Assembly: GCA_964612145.1 (NCBI GenBank)
Contig: CAZTBP010000010.1
Coordinates: 62,001 to 126,000 of the forward strand
Direction: 5' to 3'
Length of the DNA: 64,000 nucleotides
Source: JAGNLV01 sp964612145
GTDB taxonomy: Bacteria > Zixibacteria > MSB-5A5 > GN15 > FEB-12
Shown: one piece after another, positions 60,300 through 64,000 of the stretch
How the letters are laid out: each line of letters starts with the position of its first letter
How positions within the stretch are numbered: the first letter of the stretch is position 1
The notes under the pieces: model-generated
Seen by the model: only the letters and a program-made list of their open reading frames with translations
Databases searched by the model: none
Told to the model about the DNA's origin: nothing
Program-made: the position numbers and the translations under genes

Positions 60300-60653
60300 C
60301 TAACCAAGTTGGACTTTGTGCTTGGATTTGAGTATGTCCAAATAGTTTGCAACGAGTTCGACGCCTCTGACGAGACGTCCAGCTTGCGAGATGTAGTCGA
60401 ACGCCTGAATTCGGCCAAAGCCGCGCACACGAATCTGGTCACCCTTCCTAAGAGACATCTCCACGAGACTGGCGAGTTTACCAAACATGAAAACAGTATG
60501 ATACTCCGTGTCGTTTGTAGTGTTGCCTGAGCGGTCTATCCAGCTAACTTTTGAGGCAATGCGCAAGGCGACGCGACGAGCGCCATTAGGAGATTCACTG
60601 ATATCAGGATCAAGTGTCAGGCGACCTTTCAATTCGATGTTGTTGAAATCCAT
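60300..60653 (-). CDS. Single-stranded DNA-binding protein (short form)
   Basis: 117 residues from the ATG at 60653. OB-fold features: 'FNNIELKGRLTLDPDISESP', 'RVALRIASKVSWIDRSGNTT', 'TVFMFGKLASLVEMSLRKGD' and 'QIRVRGFGRIQAF'. It lacks the acidic DDDIPF-type tail of housekeeping SSB, so it is an element-borne version. An extended -10 promoter (TGGTATAAT, 60736-60744) lies upstream. Confidence 0.82.
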   Translation of the reverse strand: MDFNNIELKGRLTLDPDISESPNGARRVALRIASKVSWIDRSGNTTNDTEYHTVFMFGKLASLVEMSLRKGDQIRVRGFGRIQAFDYISQAGRLVRGVELVANYLDILKSKHKVQLG

Positions 60654-60735
60654 ATGCTTTATGCTTAATTTGGCGATTAGAATGCGATATGGTGAGATTC
60701 GCTGGGATTTGTAACACCAGTATAATCCATGGATC
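60654..60735. other. 5' leader of ssb
   Basis: About 75 nt untranslated leader between the promoter and the ssb start; no structure beyond the 10-bp palindrome. Confidence 0.35.
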
Positions 60736-60744
60736 ATTATACCA
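60736..60744 (-). promoter_or_regulatory. Extended -10 promoter of ssb
   Basis: Minus strand TGGTATAAT; no good -35. A 10-bp palindrome ATCCATGGAT (60725-60734) overlaps the expected start of transcription. Confidence 0.5.
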
Positions 60745-60897
60745 AAAGCGCATTACAACCTGAATGGGACAAGTCAACATAGCACAAGGGGTAATTTTGT
60801 CAAGAGGAGGCCGTCTTCTACAAAGATATCCAAGGCTATTGCTGGGTAATAAGATACCGCAGGTTCAATTTCTGCGACGACGGAGGGGGAAAAATTA

Positions 60898-60925
60898 AAA
60901 CAAGCACACTGAAATGCGCTTGTTT
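60898..60925 (-). terminator. Terminator of the 55-aa membrane protein gene
   Basis: Stem AAACAAGC/GCTTGTTT (8 bp, 12-nt loop) followed on the minus strand by TTAATTTTT, 32 bp after the stop codon. Confidence 0.75.
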
Positions 60926-60956
60926 AAAAAAATCACATCTTGGTCGTGATTCTCCA

Positions 60957-61124
60957 CTACCTTAGTAGCCACATGAAGAAGCGATAACAAAGAAGCGTGA
61001 CTAACCAAGCAAAAGCCGCAACAAATCCCTCCACCTTCCAATTGCCGGAAATGAGGCCGCCTGCAAGGAAAACAAGTGACCAAAACCCTGCCGCAACAAG
61101 TGAATACCGCAATCGACTTGACAT
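60957..61124 (-). CDS. 55-aa membrane protein with two helices
   Basis: Perfect ribosome site (GGAGG, 5 nt from the ATG). Reads MSSRLRYSLVAAGFWSLVFL, then a Gly-rich turn ('AGGLISGNWKVEG') and a second hydrophobic helix 'FVAAFAWLVTLLCYRFFMWL', ending LLR. The own terminator and a regulated leader argue strongly that it is real. It resembles small two-helix inner-membrane proteins of unknown function. Confidence 0.72.
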   Translation of the reverse strand: MSSRLRYSLVAAGFWSLVFLAGGLISGNWKVEGFVAAFAWLVTLLCYRFFMWLLR

Positions 61125-61126
61125 AT

Positions 61127-61185
61127 GAGCCTCCAATCAGGCTCCACGATACAGTACCCACTTTTCCTGGACACCGTGCGGAGCC
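61127..61185 (-). promoter_or_regulatory. Possible ribosome-site-hiding leader (mutually exclusive hairpins)
   Basis: GAGCC/GGCTC (minus strand; plus 61127-61131 with 61140-61144) would hide the GGAGG ribosome site. The same GGCTCC segment, seen on the plus strand at 61140-61145, can instead pair with GGAGCC at 61180-61185 (extended by ACG/CGT), freeing the site. This is the layout of a translational switch. No known riboswitch class is recognised. Confidence 0.45.
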
Positions 61186-61217
61186 CAGTACTACGGGTTT
61201 TTTCGTGTTAACTCCTT

Positions 61218-61231
61218 TTGATAAAAATCAA
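61218..61231. promoter_or_regulatory. FNR/CRP-family-like box
   Basis: TTGAT-AAAA-ATCAA, an exact match to the FNR consensus TTGATnnnnATCAA, 94-107 bp before the 55-aa gene and after livF. Likely site for a redox or oxygen-responsive regulator. Confidence 0.5.
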
Positions 61232-61280
61232 ATGGAAAGAGCGATTAGCTTACGAGGGTACCACATTGACGCTATATATG

Positions 61281-62018
61281 TCAAGTTTGCTTATCCACAC
61301 GGCCCAACATAACATTCGCTAAATCTGTTGTGTGGAGGAGGGTGCCAGACTCATGAGCAGATGAGATTCTCCCCATGTCAAAAACATACGTCCTATGAGA
61401 CACTTCCAGCGCCAAAGCGACGTTCTGTTCAACAAGCAGTATAGAGGTCCCTGAATTGTTGATTTCGGTCAGCTTGTCGCTGATGATTTCTACGTAATTC
61501 GGTGACAGACCCAGTGATACCTCATCTGCAATCAATAGCCGTGGCTTAAGCATAAGCGCCCGGCCAATTGCCAGCATTTGTTGTTCTCCGCCGGAGAGAG
61601 TTCCGGCCGTCCGCTTCAGCAATTTCTTGAGGGGATCGAAAAGCTGGAGAACCGACTCAATTGATTGCGTGATGTCGGCTTTCTTCCTCAAGAGATACCC
61701 GCCCATTTCCAGATTTTCTGCAACGGTCATACTTCCGAAGATGCGGCGTCCCTCCGGGACTACGGCGATACCCATCCGTGCAAGCTGATCCGCAGACTGC
61801 CCCGTTATGTCTTTACCGTCATAGATGACGGAACCGCTCGCCAGTGTGCCGTTGTAGTAGTCGAGCAAACCGGCGACCGCCTTGATTGCAGTCGATTTGC
61901 CCGCACCGTTGGGGCCGATCATTGCGACAACCTCGCCTTCATTGACGCAAAACGACGCATCGGAAAGGGCCTTTACCGGGCCATAGCAGACCTCCAGATT
62001 TTTGGCTTCAAGAAGCAA
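61281..62018 (-). CDS. livF: LivF, branched-chain amino-acid ABC transporter ATPase
   Basis: 245 residues. Walker A 'MIGPNGAGKSTAIKAV', LivF-specific 'GIAVVPEGRRIFGSMTVAEN', signature 'LSGGEQQMLAIGRALM' and Walker B 'LLIADEVSLGLSP', with the H-loop replaced by Gln as usual for LivF ('LLVEQN'). Last gene of the liv operon, overlapping livG by 11 bp. Confidence 0.92.
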   Translation of the reverse strand: MLLEAKNLEVCYGPVKALSDASFCVNEGEVVAMIGPNGAGKSTAIKAVAGLLDYYNGTLASGSVIYDGKDITGQSADQLARMGIAVVPEGRRIFGSMTVAENLEMGGYLLRKKADITQSIESVLQLFDPLKKLLKRTAGTLSGGEQQMLAIGRALMLKPRLLIADEVSLGLSPNYVEIISDKLTEINNSGTSILLVEQNVALALEVSHRTYVFDMGRISSAHESGTLLHTTDLANVMLGRVDKQT

Positions 62019-62784
62019 TCTTGCGCCCTCCCAGGTAAGCGGCCTGGACTTCGGGGTCGGACTTTATCTGGTCCACCGTACCCTCGGCGATTTTGCGCCC
62101 GTAGTTGAGGACAATCACGTGCTCGGAGATATCGGATACGACTTTCATATCGTGGTCGATAAACAGGACCGTGATTCCTTTGGCCTTTGTCTCTGAGATT
62201 ATGCCTTTGACCTGGTCGATTGCGACCGGCGAAAGACCGGACATCGGCTCATCAAGCAACAGCATCTTCGGATTCAGAGCAAGAGCGCGGGCCATTTCAA
62301 CCAATCGCCGCTGGCCATGTGACAGCTCGTTCCCCATTGCATTCGCCTTATCCTGCATCTTAACAGACTCAAGGCACTGCATGGCTCGTTCGCGGATTTC
62401 ATGTTCTTCTCGCCTTATTCGCGACTGAGATACCAACGTGGGCAGCAGCTTCTCGCCCAATGGGTAGCGGAAGGCGACCATGACGTTTTCCAGAACGGTC
62501 AATTGGCTACACAGGCGAATCATTTGGAATGTCCGTCCAATTCCCGCTCGTGAGATTCTATGTGGTGGTAAGGACGTAATGTCTGAATCATAGAGTCTAA
62601 TCTGTCCCGCATTGGGCCGCAGCAACCCGCTGATTAAATTGAAAACGGTAGTCTTGCCGGAACCGTTCGGCCCAATCAAAGCAGTTATTTTACCTGTCTG
62701 TATTTCGACGGTAAGTTCATCAACCGCTTTGATTCCGTTGAAGGATTTCGACAACTTCTCTATTGTTAGGACAGAAACTGCCAT
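62008..62784 (-). CDS. livG: LivG, branched-chain amino-acid ABC transporter ATPase
   Basis: 258 residues from the ATG at 62784, 2 bp after livM (a TTG two codons upstream would overlap). Walker A 'ALIGPNGSGKTTVFNLI', 'GIGRTFQMIRLCSQLTVLEN' and signature 'LSHGQRRLVEMARALALNP', with Walker B 'LLLDEPMSGLSPVA' and H-loop 'FIDHDMKVV'. The 'SHGQ' signature and the TFQ motif mark LivG. Confidence 0.92.
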   Translation of the reverse strand: MAVSVLTIEKLSKSFNGIKAVDELTVEIQTGKITALIGPNGSGKTTVFNLISGLLRPNAGQIRLYDSDITSLPPHRISRAGIGRTFQMIRLCSQLTVLENVMVAFRYPLGEKLLPTLVSQSRIRREEHEIRERAMQCLESVKMQDKANAMGNELSHGQRRLVEMARALALNPKMLLLDEPMSGLSPVAIDQVKGIISETKAKGITVLFIDHDMKVVSDISEHVIVLNYGRKIAEGTVDQIKSDPEVQAAYLGGRKIAS

Positions 62785-62786
62785 TA

Positions 62787-63653
62787 TCAAAACCTGTACT
62801 TTCCGAGAATACCCTGCGGGCGTTTAAGCATCAAGACGACTAACAGCAGGCCGTAGGTCATTTGCCTTAGCGGGGCCGCGACTGAACTCGGTAAGCCGAC
62901 AAACCGAAGTAGCTCCGGCAATACAACAAGAATGATCGCGCCGATGAATGAACCGCGGATCGTTCCCATACCGCCAAAAACAACCATTAGTAGAATCGTT
63001 ATTGACTCCATGATCGTGAAACTCGACGGGTCGATGAAACTTATGTAGTGAGCGTATAGGCTACCGGCCATTCCGGCAAAGAAGGCTCCGATTCCGAAAA
63101 CGGTGATTTTGTATCGCTCGACATTCTTACCCATAGTGGCAGTGGCCACTTCCTCCTCGCGAATACCGCGCAAGACAAGGCCGTAGGGTGAACCTACAAT
63201 ACGGTTTATCACGAGCGTAGTGAGCAGGATCACGGCAGTCACTATCAGAAGGAATGACCAGCCGCCCGTGATTGAATAACCGAACAGACCAAAGCTGGGA
63301 ATTCCGGGCAGGCCCAGGGGGCCGCGCGTAACATCAACCCAGTTCTTGGCGATTGAATAGACGATAACCGCAAATCCAAGGGTGGCAAGTGCGAGATAGT
63401 CTCCGCGGAGCCGCAGGGCGGGGATTGATATTGCGATTCCGACGATGGCGGCTGCTGTGGCGGCGGCGAAAATGCCAAGCCAGGGGGATACGCCGTAGTT
63501 CAGAGCGAGCAAGGCAGAGACGTAGGCGCCGACGCAGGAAAATGCGGCGTGGCCGAGTGCGGCCATTCCGGTATAGCCAACAATCAGGTTCAGGCTCATG
63601 GTCAGAATGACATATATTCCGGCAATGATCAGGATGTGCAGCAGGTATTCCAT
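62787..63653 (-). CDS. livM: LivM, branched-chain amino-acid ABC permease
   Basis: 288 residues, about eight membrane helices, with 'GYTGMAALGHAAFSCVGAYV', 'RLRGDYLALATLGFAVIVY' and the ATPase-contact loop 'RGIREEEVATATMGKNVERY'. Shorter than E. coli LivM, but the usual length in soil and environmental lineages. Starts 1 bp after livH's stop. Confidence 0.9.
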   Translation of the reverse strand: MEYLLHILIIAGIYVILTMSLNLIVGYTGMAALGHAAFSCVGAYVSALLALNYGVSPWLGIFAAATAAAIVGIAISIPALRLRGDYLALATLGFAVIVYSIAKNWVDVTRGPLGLPGIPSFGLFGYSITGGWSFLLIVTAVILLTTLVINRIVGSPYGLVLRGIREEEVATATMGKNVERYKITVFGIGAFFAGMAGSLYAHYISFIDPSSFTIMESITILLMVVFGGMGTIRGSFIGAIILVVLPELLRFVGLPSSVAAPLRQMTYGLLLVVLMLKRPQGILGKYRF

Positions 63654-63654
63654 C

Positions 63655-64000
63655 TCACACCCGGTCCTTTGCGAACTTGCTGCCCAGAATGCCTTCGGGT
63701 CGCAACAGCAGGAAGATAATCAACACCGCGAAGGCAATTGCGTCTTTCCACCCGGCGGATATTTTCCAGATTCCGAGATTTTCGACGATGCCGAGAAAGA
63801 ACCCGCCGATCATCGCACCGGGGATGCTGCCAATTCCGCCAATGATAGCCGCGATGATGCCCTTGATCATGGCGTTTAGGCCCATAGTCGGTTCGAGATT
63901 CGTCTCCAGTGATATGAGGATCCCCGCCGCTCCTGCCAGAGCCGAACCAAGAGCAAAGGCATACATGATAATCCGTTCGGAGTTGATACCGACAGTCCGT
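63655..64000 (-). CDS. livH: LivH, branched-chain amino-acid ABC permease (5' end cut off)
   Basis: C-terminal 115 residues; the frame is open to the window end. 'GSALAGAAGILISLETNLEP', 'IIAAIIGGIGSIPGAMIGGF' and 'FAVLIIFLLLRPEGILGS' are the LivH signature segments. The gene order livH-M-G-F on the minus strand is the standard operon. Confidence 0.9.
   Translation of the reverse strand, partial: RTVGINSERIIMYAFALGSALAGAAGILISLETNLEPTMGLNAMIKGIIAAIIGGIGSIPGAMIGGFFLGIVENLGIWKISAGWKDAIAFAVLIIFLLLRPEGILGSKFAKDRV

Noticed and set aside
61127..61205. Known riboswitch class (c-di-GMP, fluoride, guanidine, SAM)
   Set aside because: None of the conserved cores I know is present; only the alternative pairing is visible.
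12092..61280. Intact prophage
   Set aside because: No capsid, terminase, portal or tail genes anywhere in the island.

Overview
Organism and assembly. The window reads as a draft (probably metagenome-derived) chromosome piece of a Gram-negative bacterium, most likely from the FCB superphylum (Zixibacteria-like is my best guess). Two secreted-protein C-termini carry the 'NPFNPTT/NPFNPQT ... G(I/M)YFYRI' sorting module typical of that group. There are also a flagellar stator gene (motA), Bacteroidetes-type BACON/PKD lipoprotein domains and c-di-GMP style signalling. The taxonomic guess is inference. A run of 100 N at 15060-15159 marks a scaffold gap inside a repeated domain. Layout. (1) 1-11.8 kb is core-like: motA (partial), a CPA2 cation/proton antiporter overlapping a double-GNAT acetyltransferase, then a co-directional signalling cassette (REC-PAS-kinase, REC, HDOD, REC-HD-GYP, hybrid kinase, PAS/zinc-finger protein). 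(2) 12.0 kb: an initiator tRNA with a strong promoter is followed at once by a tyrosine recombinase, which looks like the insertion point of a composite genomic island running to about 61 kb. (3) 13.1-20.9 kb: a solitary type I-C-like CRISPR repeat, a repeat-rich lipoprotein interrupted by the gap, a sigma-like / zf-HC2 / Lon-like membrane-protein cassette, and an HTH-MNT/HEPN toxin-antitoxin pair with two visible operators. (4) 21-29.7 kb: mobile-element genes (VirD4/TraD-like ATPase, two replication-relaxation proteins, RuvC-like resolvase, a coupled 46-aa zinc-finger protein, XRE regulator) around a 590-bp non-coding stretch packed with perfect hairpins. (5) 29.8-39.3 kb: two response regulators, a 7TM histidine kinase, a glycosyltransferase and an Asn-rich-linker surface protein that look foreign (Patescibacteria-like flavour), then a secreted M23 peptidase and a lipoprotein. 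(6) 39.3-60.7 kb: two recombinases and a defence island, all on the minus strand after the serine recombinase: LexA-like repressor / 59-aa protein / zinc-hook ATPase (RloC-like), a DAC-like protein, a HEPN (TIGR02391) protein, an AbiEi-AbiEii-PLD/SNF2 helicase-methyltransferase operon, a graspetide-type RiPP cassette, and DUF932, Rad52-like and SSB genes. (7) 60.9-64 kb: a 55-aa membrane protein with an FNR-like box and a possible switching leader, then the livHMGF branched-chain amino-acid ABC transporter genes of the core genome. How it works together. The left end senses and relays signals, probably through c-di-GMP turnover. The island combines integration, DNA transfer/maintenance and several independent anti-phage or plasmid-stabilising modules, most with their own promoters or operators. 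The best candidates for something undescribed are the hairpin/cloverleaf region beside the RuvC-like gene (27.8-28.4 kb), the graspetide cassette (56.3-58.2 kb), the AbiE-fused restriction operon (47.8-56.1 kb), the LexA/59-aa/ATPase operon (42.3-45.5 kb) and the sigma/anti-sigma/Lon-like cassette (15.4-19.6 kb).
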